NCBI GenBank assembly: GCA_944474755.1
Contig: OX104117.1
Coordinates: forward strand, 67,571,522 to 67,635,521
Reading direction: 5' to 3'
Length of the DNA stretch: 64,000 nt
From: Limnoperna fortunei
Lineage: Eukaryota; Mollusca; Bivalvia; Mytilida; Modiolidae
The notes under the pieces are model-generated. The model saw only the letters and a list, made by a program, of their open reading frames with translations. It made no database searches and was not told the DNA's origin. Positions within the stretch are counted from its first letter, which is position 1, and each line of letters opens with the position of its first letter. Both the position numbers and the translations under genes were made by a program. Positions 49,301 to 58,776 of this stretch are shown one piece after another.

Positions 49301-52300
49301 GGTATAAAAAGTATTCCGTAAACAGGAAGTAGATGACCAAGGCACATAAATCTCTATACACCATATAGAACTACATGTATAGGATAAAGCAATTTGCAAA
49401 ATATCTGGCTTCTGCATTTTATAGCTGCATAGAAAACTGTGACAGAAATTTTTGACAGATGGACAAGGGTTAAACAGTATACCCCACTTCAAAAGGGGGG
49501 GGGGGGCATAATAATATTATCATAATAATATTATTCTTCATTGTTATACCTCTCAGACTATATAAAGCTTTAACATTGAAAAATAGTAGAATTAGTTTTT
49601 TGATAGTATGTGTATGTTGATTGTTCAAAATATGGGTGTGACTTCTTACCACACAGGCACCATCAAAATACCACAATAGTTTTACAGGTTTCTTACTTAA
49701 TTTTATGAAGAAATAATGACTTTCATGCGTTTTGTAGCTTCAATCAAAGTAGCAGAAACAATTTTTTATCAATTTCATGTACCATTGATAACTGATCATG
49801 AAAAAACAACCACTGCATATTGATGTAGGTACCCACATATTAATTACATGTGATAAAAAGGCATAGAACACATTAATTCATTTAAAATAACAAATAAATT
49901 AATGATAGAAATAAACACCGATATCATGCAGTTTTGTAAGTTCCTATGGTTGTCTTTTCATGATCATAAATGACTCGTTATCAATGATATTTGAAACAGA
50001 CTTAATCAAATGTTTATTCTGCTTTTAATAATGTCTTTGCTGCTTTTGTAGCATCTTTTTTAAAATTTAACAAAGATGCTACAAAAGAAGCAAACAGTCT
50101 GCGTTGTTATCCACAAGCCTGATGCCCAAGACTAGTAATTTTCAGCTCGGACTAGTAAATTTTCTTTATCGCTAGCCCGGCTGGACTAGTAAAAAAGGTA
50201 GCTGGTCAAATCGGCCCACTGTAAAATCGCCCCCGTCTAAAACGCCCCCATTTTTGCAAAATTGCCCCCCCTGTAAAATCGCCCCCTGTAAAAACGCCCC
50301 CACCTAAAGCAAAATCGCCCCACTTAACAAAATCGTCCCATTCAAAAATGCCCCCACTTTATGCAAAATCGCCCCCAACAAAACGACCCCATCTTCAACA
50401 CTTTTAAAAATTACTATAGTATAAAATTGTCAAGTTGTTCAAATATTTTCTACTTTTAGGAGTTAATTGTCGCTGATAAAAATTTAGAAATGTTTTCTTA
50501 ATAATGATCAATTATGTCGTTATTTTGCTTATTAACAATAAAACAATTATGATTATTACATTAATGAACTATATCAGTAATGATTCTTTTGTAATTACGA
50601 TTAAATAATCAAAAATTTGTTAATCTTAATAAACATATATAAAAAATACAAGAGACTTTATTGGTGCATGCACCAAATATTCGGGCCGTAAATAATCAAG
50701 TGTTTACTGCATGAAAGCATTCCTTCAATGGTGTAGATAACAAACACTGAAACAGGTATACAAACTGTCATATCCGAATTTATTAATTCAATGAGGCATG
50801 AAATGTAGAACAAGGTTATTTCATTGTTTAATAGAGAAAAAAATTCAAGAAACATCCACACAAACAAACTGCATAATGTTACGTAGTATCTTACCTAGCT
50901 ACAATAATGTAGCTCTTTTTTTTTTTTTTTTTTTTTTTTATATACACCAAACTTGCATTTTAGAAAATCAACTTAAACTTTATCTAGTAATTTACAGATG
51001 AGTAGAAAATTATTTATTGTGCCAGATGGGTGTAGTTTTCAACAAAGTTGAAATTAGTGTTTAACTTAAAATTTGATATAAATTAGTTTTTTTAATGACT
51101 GAGCACCATAAATAAATGAAAACCATAAATAACACAAAAAAAACATAAAAAAAGTTTTACAGCTTTAAAATAAACAATAAATTTGAATAGTTACATTTCA
51201 CGTACTTTGTGATATTTTACAACATTCACACTAAACATAAAAATAATACTGATAGAAGAAAAATAATAATGATGTTTATGTTGGTTTCAATTGATGTGCA
51301 GTTACAGAAATAGTGAAAAAGAAATATATATCTCTCTCTCTGTCTGTGTTTTTTTTTAAAACAATATGCATCCTTGAAAATAAGTATGGCACCGTGGGAA
51401 ATGGATTTCTCCTATACAATTAATTTAACATTTATACTGTTACTTTATTATCTACAAACTTTAAACAATATTAAGAATAATTTTAAAACGTGTCCACTGA
51501 CTAAATTTAATATACAGTTCAATGAAATACAAAGTGTAGGTCAGTGTGCAATATAAAAGCAATTTGTTACCTTGAAGGCTATTTAAACAGACTGTCTGAT
51601 TTTATTAAGATTATTTTTGTATCCACTTTTTTAGAAACAGAATATGCTATTTTGGAATTTAAAAAAAATAAATGTTATTTCATGTAAACCGTATCATTGT
51701 CATGGTAAGGTTGTACGAACATGGTACATTGTTTCCAGTCTAATCTGAAAATAGTTGCTATTTGACCGACTTTCACTTTTTTCAAACCTACAATTAACTA
51801 AACGTTGTATTTCTGATATTTTAGTATTCTCAAAATACATTATACATAGATCTAAATGTATTGTCAGTATTATATATATCAGCAAATGTACGTAGACGTG
51901 ATCTAGACAACATGTTCTAAAAATAACATCGTAAACAAATGTGACAGACTTTTGCTGACTCATAATTAACTAAAATTTGCATTGCAAAATACAACATTAA
52001 TCTCAAAATATCTACTATATATTATGCTTTAGTTATAACACCGGTGCAACTCTAATAATTAATTTTTTAATTATAATTTAACAGCAGTAAATTAATCTAA
52101 CATCCGCAGCAAATCATGAAACGTTTTCAAACTCATATCATATGACGGACCGGCTTAGTGCCGGCCCGTAATAAACAAGAAGTCTTCAGTCAGCCAACAC
52201 GCACTAACAACAGTTGTGGTCTCAAAGCCTTTAAAGCACGTCACATTAGAATTATGTGTTTGCCTCTTGTTTAATAGTGCAAATTAAAAAACAATAGGGC

Positions 52301-55300
52301 ATATTGTGTTATTTGTACACATTGTTATCTTGTTATCTGCTAAAATAAAAAAGTTGAAATTGTTGTCTTCGTCTTTTCATATAATAAGAAGAACGATTAA
52401 AAACTGTAAACATACATAACAAACAAAACCGAAGAAACAGCACAAATTTATATAATTATCATTTATCTTCACTGAGATCATAACATATAATCACAGAAAA
52501 ATGAAATTATGACCTAATGAGCGATTTGTGTAAGTGGTACGATTTTGCTAAATGTGGGGGCATTTTTACACGACGAGACTTTAGAGTGGGACGATTTTGC
52601 AAAAAATGGGGGGCGTTTTTGACGGGGGCGATTTTGTCAAGTGGTGCGATTTTGCTTCAGGTGGGGGCATTTTTACAGGGGGGCGATTTTACATTAGGGC
52701 GATTTTGCAAAAAGTGGGGGCGTTTTTGATGGGGTCGATTTTACCGTGGGGCGATTTGACTTGTATTCGTAAAAAATATAACTTCCCTTTTATGTTATTT
52801 GAAATTTAAACATATTTGGAGTTCAAAGTATTATGAAAAAGATCGTGTACGAAGTCTCAACTAATTATACATTTATCCAGAGGAGATAAACAGAAGGAAA
52901 CGAAAACCAGTCGCTAGTTCCAGTACTTCAATCTGTCTGATAACCAGTAAAAAGTGGACCAACACGTACACAGTAATGAAGGCAATTGTTTATAAAACGA
53001 AAAGACTATCATGTTTCCCCTGATTAATTATATATCTTTAATGGCATAAAAATGTTTTAGTTTATTTCACATAATCAATAAAGTTATTAAAATAGATTTA
53101 TGTCATTGAGTTTTCTTCACAACACCGTGTTGGTACACTTCGATCTTTTTGGTAATTAGAAAGACCGGAGACCAGTCACCATGTGTCAACAAACATAAAA
53201 AAACGTAAATTAAAATAGTATCACAAGTTTTCCTTGTTTAATAAATTTTATGCTATTGCTAATGTAAAATCCTTAAAACTAGCTGAAACAAAAGTTTTCA
53301 ACCAGCTGACAACGGCTCTGTAAATGACCTTTGACTGAGGGAGAGGAAATTAGTTCTTATTTTTATATTTGGCTGTGCCAAGCTGTAGCATGCACAGTGG
53401 ATTTATTATCAAAGCCCATTTCTAGACTATTTTATGGGTGTTTGTGAGTTTCCTTGAATACCCTTCGGGTTTTCTAAATTTGCGAAAAATTTGATCTGAC
53501 ATGACACCCAAAAATTTTATGTGATATTAGTGAAATGATTTGGCTCATTTTGAGGGGTCTCTCATTACTCAATGAAACTTGGTGCCCAAGGCAGAGCAAA
53601 ATATGTTAATAGTTTCCCCAATATGCAAATAATTAAGAGGCCATTGTCAATTTGACAACGGCTCTGTACATGCTGTAAATGACCTTTGACTGAGGGAGAG
53701 GAAATTAGTTACTATTTTGATATTTGGCTGCGCCAAGCTGTAGCATGGACAGTGGATTTATTATTCAATGGAATTTGGATATTTGAGCTGCATTTAAAAA
53801 TCAGTTTCATACAGAATTTATAAATAAATTTATTTATATAGTTGGTTAAATGTATAGGATATTTTTCAGCTAATTGTGCAAAGCCCATTTCTGGACTATT
53901 TTATGGGTGTTTGTGAGTTTCCTTGAATACCCTTTGGGTTTTCTAATTTGCGAAAAATTTTATCTGACATATGACACCCCGAAAATTTAATGTGATATTA
54001 CAGGGGTCGCGCTGGGCTTCGCCAATGTCGCCAATTGCGATTTTTTTTCATTTGGCGACAAAATATTGCGTCTGGCGATTTTTTTGGCGCCAAGGTTTTA
54101 AATTTATCGGTAATCGGCGATTGCATCATTAAAGATCCTTTGTATGCTCTTATGGTCGTAAATACACGTGTATTGTGTAGTATCCAGTGACATGTGTGTT
54201 ATTTGGAGTTATTAAACGGAAATCGGCAATAAATGAATCAACAAAGTTGTATGATTGAAAAGCAGCTTTACCTGCATCACATTTGAGTAGACGTGTAATA
54301 AAACAATTGATGCTGTTAATTAATTTTATAAAAATAACAAAACAAACATATTTTTGTAGTAATATTTTTTTGATAATGTAATTAATAAAATACAGGTATG
54401 AAAACTGACGTCGTTGTTGAGTGATTTCCGGACCGGATGTCCGTCTTAATTTGGTAATTAGAAAACTCTTACACATGCGTAGTTCTATTTTCAGTATTTC
54501 CGGTTTTATGTTCATTCACGGGAATAGATGTTTCGAATAAATTACTGTAAAATTTTTGGTTTTCTGCCAACAAGAAATCACTCACACATCTTTTCATGAT
54601 TAAAATACAATTAGTGTAGGGGCTGCTGGAGAGCAAACTTTTGAAAAATTGAATTAAGAGTCCGGCAAACTTGGATTTCGTCCGACTTTACAGAATATGT
54701 CACACATAATGTTAAAAATTTTTCGCCATGCCATATAGTGATCTAGTGATTTCTAATATGGCGACACTTTTACAAAACTGGCGACGGAAAATTGCAGTTG
54801 GCGAATTTTTTGGCGCCAGCTTTTTAGAATCCAGAGCAGCCCCTGTATTAGTGAAATGATTTCGCTCGTTTTGAGGGGTCTGTTATTACTGAACGAAACT
54901 TGGTGCCAGAGAGCAAAAAATGTTAATAGTTTCCCCAATACGCAAATAATTAAGAGGCGGTTGTCAGCTAAAACCCTTTCAGGTATGCTCAGAATGCAGG
55001 ATTTTGCGTCTAAAGATTTCAAAATTTTTAGGGGGGAGGCATGCCCCCAGACCCCCATAGCAGGTTGGGGTCGCTTCACGAACCTCAACTGGTGTCCGAC
55101 TAGTTGAAAATTTTGAGGACTAGTCAATTTAAATTTTTACTAATCCAGTACACTGGTACCCTAAAAAGTTTTTGGTGCAGACTGAGCAAAGACATTATTC
55201 CTACATAAAATAAAGTTAAAAACCTATGAAACTGTAAAGAAAGTGTATAGTGTGGTATTTAGTGTGGTATTTTGATGGTGCATGTGGTAGCCTGGTAAAA

Positions 55301-55637
55301 AGTCATACCGTCAAAAAAGGGGCATTTTTGAATGAAATTTTATATCCAGTCACACCATTTCAATGTAATGCCCGATTTAACAAATTTGTTCTATAATACC
55401 TTTGGAGAACACAACAATGTACACATGGTCTCCCCAATTATTATCTGGTGGATATAGCATTCCCTCGTGTAGTCGTACACCTCGAAAATTTCTTGTCGAT
55501 GGATTTCTGTACTTCAAGCCGCAAGCACCAGGAAATTGTGCAGCCAATGTTGACAACAATAAAGTCGCGTCCTCTTCACTTGGGATTTCGATAGGTTCGT
55601 CGTTTTCGTCTTCACTGACCTGAATGTACTGTGTCAT
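37329..55637 (-). CDS. TARDBP: TAR DNA-binding protein 43 (TDP-43), complete, 4 coding exons
   Basis: Exons on the minus strand: 55637-55400, 46182-46019, 44252-44109, 38063-37329. All junctions are GT/AG with matching phases, giving 426 residues (human 414). The first exon begins [19 protein letters not shown] and carries the N-terminal oligomerisation domain ([13 protein letters not shown]). Exon 2 opens with the NLS (NKRKGEDQ...KTKK) and RRM1 (RNP2 LIVLGL). Exon 3 has RNP1 KGFGFIRF and HMIDGRWC. Exon 4 has RRM2 (RNP2 KIFVAR, RNP1 RAFGFVTF), an Arg/Asp-rich segment, the helix-forming [16 protein letters not shown] and a Gly/Ser/Trp-rich tail. TDP-43 binds UG-rich RNA and controls splicing and RNA stability, mainly in the nucleus. 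I chose the ATG that matches family N-termini; an upstream in-frame ATG would add 53 residues not conserved in the family. Introns contain Kolobok, Helitron-like and hAT-like elements. Confidence 0.95.
37644..37808 (-). other. Arg/Asp-rich mixed-charge segment of TDP-43
   Basis: Residues about 268-322, directly after RRM2, are almost wholly D, R, E, N, G and Y (for example [20 protein letters not shown]). Vertebrate TDP-43 has a Gly/Asn-rich region here instead. Mixed-charge RD/RE repeats in other splicing factors promote nuclear-speckle association and condensation. The segment is in frame within a conserved exon, so it is real protein sequence. Confidence 0.85.
38064..39427 (-). other. TARDBP intron 3, part outside the Kolobok element
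   Basis: No exon was seen. A 17-bp sequence, CAGAGGGTCATCATGAT, occurs at 38162 and again at 39166, suggesting two fragments of one old dispersed repeat. Confidence 0.5.
39432..39630. repeat. Left inverted terminal region of the Kolobok element
   Basis: The tip AGGGAATGTAAGGGC and the inner block TATGACGTATGATAGTCAAT (start of the 26-bp match) mirror the right end. The inner block ends 39 bp before the transposase ATG, so this arm probably contains its promoter. Confidence 0.8.
39670..42828 (+). CDS. THAP-domain Kolobok transposase, 4 exons, 774 residues
   Basis: Exons: 39670-39885, 40168-40302, 40541-40663, 40978-42828. All are phase 0 with GT/AG introns. Residues 1-85 form a THAP zinc finger: MPECQAKFC gives C-x4-C, then RWLHNLG and CEKHF (C-x2-H), with DAIPTIF in exon 2 as the closing P-T-I-F box. 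A basic, probably nuclear-targeting stretch follows (KRKRKQ, KKSK), then an acidic linker. The catalytic region has [11 protein letters not shown] (about residue 429), ATDRH (about 497), [13 protein letters not shown] (about 517), NHIWFCAGN and [10 protein letters not shown] (about 644). I infer D, D and E in the first, second and last as the catalytic triad. C-x2-C and C/H pairs near residues 311-345 could bind zinc. There are no stops or frameshifts, so it may be active. The superfamily call rests on THAP plus TTAA plus these motifs. Confidence 0.87.
42917..43706 (-). CDS. P2X7-receptor ballast-domain-like protein in the Kolobok element, 2 exons, 191 residues
   Basis: Exons: 43706-43330 and 43115-42917, joined in phase through GT/AG. 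After an acidic N-terminus (residues about 1-45) come [29 protein letters not shown], then [32 protein letters not shown] and SGHYEGF. In order and spacing this follows the cytoplasmic C-terminal zinc-binding ballast domain of vertebrate P2X7 (C-x-C-G-x-C, CC, AYR, W, LPSC, IRKEFP, G-x-Y-x-G-F). There is no channel part or membrane segment, so this is not a receptor. The protein ends in an acidic Ser-rich tail. It converges on the transposase gene, with 88 bp between their stop codons. Its role in the element is unknown; a zinc-dependent DNA- or protein-binding accessory is one guess. Confidence 0.82.
43768..43997. repeat. Right inverted terminal region of the Kolobok element
   Basis: It mirrors the left arm. 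Its inner 26-bp block ends 61 bp before the ATG of the minus-strand gene (43706). Both arms therefore likely act as matching promoters for the two convergent genes. Confidence 0.8.
44641..45866. mobile_element. Helitron-like host repeat, copy 1, split by element A
   Basis: The left end is TCGCTAGTGATGCCCC; the right end is a stem-loop with arms ATACCCTCC and GGGGGTAT (45832-45864). The inner left part (AAAAAGTATTCGGTAAACAG, TAGGATAAAGCAAT, GGCTTCTGCAT) and right part (GAAATTTTTGA, GGACAAGGG.AAACAGTATACC) match copy 2 at 48016-49508. Element A copy 2 separates them. No coding sequence is present. It lies in TARDBP intron 2. Confidence 0.7.
44793..45768. mobile_element. Pearl/Helitron-like element A, copy 2 (5 tandem units)
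   Basis: It has the same ends as copy 1 at 17031: ACAAGTGTGGACACAG on the left and the GTCTCGCCT/AGGCGAGAC stem-loop at 45733-45767. The core has markers at 44952, 45098, 45244, 45398 and 45544, spaced 146 bp except for one unit 8 bp longer. Copies 1 and 2 therefore differ in unit number (7 against 5). Confidence 0.78.
46684..47595. mobile_element. Non-autonomous hAT-like element, CAGGG ends, 912 bp
   Basis: The left end CAGGGCTCACGCTGGG mirrors the right end (read inward CAGGGCTCACATTGGA). ATTTT duplicates on both sides (46679-46683 and 47596-47600), a 5-bp target site. GGGAGAAGTG-type motifs repeat just inside the left end. No transposase frame is present. CAGGG ends are typical of hAT elements, although most make 8-bp duplications; some hAT lineages with 5-bp duplications are described. 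Confidence 0.75.
48088..49215. repeat. 161-bp minisatellite core of element B
   Basis: AAAATTTCTAACG starts at 48088, 48249, 48419, 48581, 48742, 48903 and 49064 (spacings 161, 170, 162, 161, 161, 161). The second unit has a 9-bp insertion (TATACACGA). Confidence 0.92.
49218..49263. repeat. (ACGG)n microsatellite
   Basis: About eleven GGAC units with three substitutions directly follow the 161-bp array. Confidence 0.9.
50205..52760. mobile_element. 2.56-kb element with about 200-bp inverted ends made of C-rich subrepeats
   Basis: The left end (50205-50396) is a run of variants of AAAATCGCCCC and AAAACGCCCCCAC. The right end (about 52512-52760) is the same sequence inverted, ending GGGGCGATTTGAC, with the order of subrepeats largely conserved. 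The interior is AT-rich with a 24-base T run (50916-50939) and no transposase. No target duplication was clear. Subterminal repeat clusters like this can be transposase binding sites. The superfamily is not assigned. It lies in TARDBP intron 1. Confidence 0.75.
53307..54972. repeat. 346-bp tandem duplication, second unit invaded
   Basis: Unit 1 starts TGACAACGGCTCTGTAAATG at 53307 and unit 2 starts at 53653 with the same phrase. Both continue through GACCTTTGACTGAGGGAGAG and GGGTGTTTGTGAGTTTCC. Unit 2 has about 115 extra bases at 53764-53880 and a hAT-like element at 54001-54845; its remainder resumes at 54851. Origin unknown. Confidence 0.8.
54001..54845. mobile_element. Non-autonomous hAT-like element, CAGGGG ends, 845 bp
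   Basis: The ends are CAGGGGTCGCGCTGG and, inward from the right, CAGGGGCTGCTCTGG. TATTA is duplicated (53996-54000 and 54846-54850). The uninterrupted first copy of the host repeat at about 53520 reads GTGATATTAGTGAAATG with one TATTA, which proves the insertion and its 5-bp duplication. TGGCGA/TCGCCA motifs cluster inside both ends. The termini resemble those of the element at 46684 (CAGGG.TC.CGCTGGG), so the two are probably one family. Confidence 0.85.
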
Positions 55638-55790
55638 TTTCTGATCGCTAGAAGAAGTATAACATGCGTCTAACTCTTCACTTTCAGGTTGAACAGAACA
55701 CGCCATAAAAGTTTGACCTAGATTGACAATAAAACACACAGTAGATCTAAGGGTTACACTAATCTCCTGAAACGGTATCGTAACGACTCG

Positions 55791-55872
55791 CCCCACTCTC
55801 GAGTCGCCCCATCATGAGTCGCCCCACATTTAATAACGAGTCGCCCCACTCAATAACGACTCGCCCCAGATC
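55791..55872. repeat. Cluster of five GACTCGCCCCA-type subrepeats just upstream of TARDBP exon 1
   Basis: Five copies of G-A-(C/G)-TCGCCCCA lie within about 80 bp, starting roughly 155 bp upstream of the chosen TARDBP ATG. The style resembles the C-rich ends of the 50205-52760 element, but the unit differs and no inverted partner was found in the window. It may be a solitary transposon end lying in the promoter or 5' UTR. Confidence 0.6.
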
Positions 55873-57179
55873 TGTAAAATATACAATATAAGTTAATAAA
55901 TTTAATATTTTAAAATATATTTAATTAGATTTATAGTATAATTTTTTAAAAATTGAATATATTTTATTGTGTTTTAATTGGCGGTGAACTCGTGTTCACT
56001 TCTTTAATTAATTAATTATAATTGAATGTTTGTTTGTTTACAATCGTGATTAACTTTGATGGGATTAACAGTTTTAAAGAATGAAAAGTTAACCATGTAG
56101 TTTTATATTATAATGAAGTAATTATAAGTGTCTTTAATTGAAGGTATGTTTGTTTTATTTATTGTGTTTGATTAAATTGAGTAATTACAGTATGTAAATA
56201 ATTAGATGTCGTCTGAGCATGTACACATCAAGTATTGAAAAAAATGCCCGCTCAACCCGTTTATTTTTTTTTTTGTAATCAAAACTGATATAAATTGTGG
56301 ACATAAAGCACATAAACTGCTTTTATAAACAAACCATGCCTCGTGACACATTATCAAATGAATTCAATTGTTGTATGGTTCCCCTTTGTAAAAAAATATG
56401 AGGATCAAACTGTAACGGGTAGATTTCTGAAATCAATTAAGACACTTAAACCTAATGGTAATCATACAGCCCAACCTGTTGTGAACATAGACCCATAGTC
56501 CACACAGACCTATGGTCCATACATAGATCTATTATCCACTTACACTTCTTGTACACCAACACGCGTAGTGTATTCTTAACTACAATCTTTGTTTTTATGG
56601 TTTCTTGTTAACTGTCTCGGTGTAGTTTGAATGAGCAAGCACGTTAGAAATTTTTTTTAAATGAAAAAAAAATTTAAGAAAATTTTTTTTTGTGGGAGAT
56701 AAGTTGACATGAAGGCATGTCTGTCGTGACCTGAAAATGTCCTGAAAACATATAAATGGTCATAACTTTTTTATTTCTTCATGGATTGTCTTCAAATATT
56801 GGTTGGCTGGAAAAACAATCATATATTATATGAATATGAAAAAAATATAATATATTTTTAATTTTTTTGTAGGAGAAAGGTTGATCTGAAAGACTACATG
56901 TCGTTTGTGTATGTCCCGAGAATGTCCTGATCTAAATGTTTGGTACAACTTTATACCAAAATTTTTACAATAGTAGTAGATCATACAACGCACTTTTATA
57001 CATGTATTACAGCCATTCTCAGTAACTCCCGTTAAATTAAGATTTTTGTTCATAATCCAAAATTTGACCATGAAATCTACTATAATAGGTTTAAACTTTC
57101 AGACCTAAACAAATCGACAACACCATTTATTGGATCAAAGATAACTACATAACTATTGACAAAACTTATTTAAATTTGA
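55873..57179. other. Region upstream of TARDBP, no gene recognised
   Basis: AT-rich sequence. Two diverged stretches, about 56690-56750 and 56870-56930, share TTTTTTTGT.GGAGA..AG and a later GAATGTCCTGA-like phrase, an old imperfect duplication about 180 bp apart. The TARDBP promoter must lie near the left edge, but no core element can be chosen with confidence. Confidence 0.4.
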
Positions 57180-57447
57180 ACAAGATCTGTTAACTGTCAT
57201 TGATAAACTCATTCCACTCAAAACAGGAGAAATTTGCACCTTTTATGAACAAACTTCTTAGGCAAGTCAAAAAAAAGAATGTTGTACAATAAAATCCAGA
57301 AATGTAAGTAAAACTCACTAAATTTCAGAGGAAGGTAACAGGAAGCTCTATCTGAAATTACAGATGTTAGTGGCCCCAAACAAAGAGTTTTGGCCCACAA
57401 TTAAACCCTTTATAACTAAAAAGGGCAGTTTTTATATAACAATATAT

Positions 57448-57799
57448 TGTAACATGAATCCTTTGTTCTTTTTTACGAATAAACAAGAGACGACGAGTAC
57501 GTATGCTCTAAATTAAAACACTTGTATAATATTGTATGAAAGGTCACGTGTGCCTGTTAAACTCAAGGGAAAAACAGCCATGCAATAACCAACTTCAATT
57601 AGATCCGATAATGCACAGTAAAGCTCCGTGTTAATTAAGTCAAATTTTATTGATTTTCACTGCAAAAGGATAGCACGAGCTTCCAATATTAGCTTTTCAT
57701 TTGATAAGTCGAATATCGGTCGCACCATAATAAACACCGCCCTCTTTATTTATAACCAATTATTAATGGGCGGGATCTAGGGGCTTATTCATGTTACAA
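57448..57799. mobile_element. Small inverted-repeat element inserted in the LINE
   Basis: TTGTAACATGAAT at the left and its complement ATTCATGTTACAA at the right bound about 350 bp that interrupt the LINE frame between KKG and the NDFFVNV block. No coding sequence is present. Exact ends and target duplication are uncertain. Confidence 0.5.
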
Positions 57800-57805
57800 G
57801 TAATT

Positions 57806-57895
57806 CATAGCACCGCCTTCCTCGTTAGACAAATACACCTTCTCACGCTAAAGCGTTCGAAGGTGTATCTGTCTAACTCAGAAGACTGTGCTATA
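57806..57895. repeat. 90-bp foldback (inverted repeat, arms about 42 bp)
   Basis: The left arm CATAGCACCGCCTTCC...TTAGACAAATACACCTTC is mirrored by GAAGGTGTATCTGTCTAA...GTGCTAT, with a centre of a few bases. A transcript would form a long hairpin. Confidence 0.8.
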
Positions 57896-58776
57896 AATAT
57901 AACATAATACGTAATGATGGTAACATAATTAACGATTAAAGTATCGTAGCTGACACCTTAAATGATTTTTTTGTAAATGTAGCTAAAGACATTGGTGGAG
58001 GCATAGCAGATGATAAAGCCTTTCTAGTATACTAAGCATTAATTAGAAGTATCAAAACAAAGGTAATCTAGCTTTTAATAAAAACAGACACTGCACTTGT
58101 GGAAAAACAATAATAAGGCTAAATACAGGCAAAGATGGTATATCTGCAGAAATAGTCAAACTTGCCAAACCTGTCATTGTAAAACTTATAACAATAATAA
58201 TAAGTAAATGTATAGAACAGTCCACCTTTCATAACAAACTGTCAGAGGGCTCAAGATGTACCCCTTCATGAAAAGAACTCCCAACTGAATGTGGGAAACT
58301 ACAGGCCTGTCAGTATACCGCCAGTGTTGTCGATACTCTTCGAGAGGGCCATATGAACAACTTTTCAGTATTTTGAAAATATATTTCACCCACATCTCTC
58401 TACATTCCCCCGGGATATGATTGCTGCACAACTCTTTAAATTTTTTTAGAGGATTAGAAAAAGGCAGTTGATGATAATATAACAGTAAAATGTCAGAATC
58501 TGTTGTGCCCGCCATTTGCTTGTTACGCAGCCCTTACTCTTCTTGGCATGGATTCAATTAAACGTTGTCGCACGAACACGCGGTATCCTTTACCACTCAT
58601 ACTGAAGTGCCTGCTCTAATTGTTGCAGATTTTGCGGCGGTGGTTGTCGTTTGCGCACGCGCCGATCCAGTTCATCCTACAGATGTTCAATTCTTCTGTA
58701 AATGGACGATTTCTCAAATTCTGGTACAGATGACACAGTACAGATGAGCTCATGCGCACACATCTGTACTTGCTGC

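Larger units (their letters stand above)
48041..49305. mobile_element. Pearl-like element B with 7 tandem units and ACGG microsatellite
   Basis: The left flank has GATCGCTGATACCCCCGC. Seven units of about 161 bp follow, then an ACGG microsatellite and a closing stem-loop with arms TATACCCCCG and CGGGGGTATA (around 49276-49306). A roughly 160-bp core followed by ACGG repeats is the plan reported for bivalve pearl elements. Confidence 0.75.
48016..49508. mobile_element. Helitron-like host repeat, copy 2, split by element B
   Basis: A short left part (TCACTAGTGATACCCCCC...TTTCAC) and a long right part (from AAAAGTATTCCGTAAACAGG at about 49306 to AAACAGTATACCCC and a G-run) match copy 1 at 44641. 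Element B (48041-49305) separates them. A 14-base G run at 49495-49506 takes the place of the usual 3' hairpin arm. Confidence 0.65.
57180..58445 (+). pseudogene. LINE ORF2 fragment: linker and first reverse-transcriptase motifs
   Basis: Frames along the + strand give EKFAPFMNKLLRQVKKKN near 57230, then FWPTIKPFITKKG near 57400. After an insertion come TLNDFFVNVAKDIGG (about 57957) and GKDGISAEIVKLAKP (about 58130), then NYRPVSIPPVLSILFERA and PGYDCCTTL (about 58415-58440). This is the order of a bivalve Jockey/CR1-like LINE between endonuclease and RT palm. It has many stops and frameshifts. It continues at 60172 and 61085. Confidence 0.75.

Noticed and set aside
52517..52809. Two overlapping 70-codon frames rich in Gly, Phe and Asp
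   Set aside because: They are translations of the tandem subrepeats in the right inverted end of the 50205-52760 element.
54150..54515. 121-codon minus-strand open frame
   Set aside because: It lies inside the non-autonomous hAT-like element, is AT-driven, and has no transposase motif.
55635..55796. Longer TDP-43 N-terminus from an upstream in-frame ATG
   Set aside because: The extra 53 residues have no counterpart in the family, while the chosen Met aligns with known N-termini. The stretch is more likely 5' UTR.
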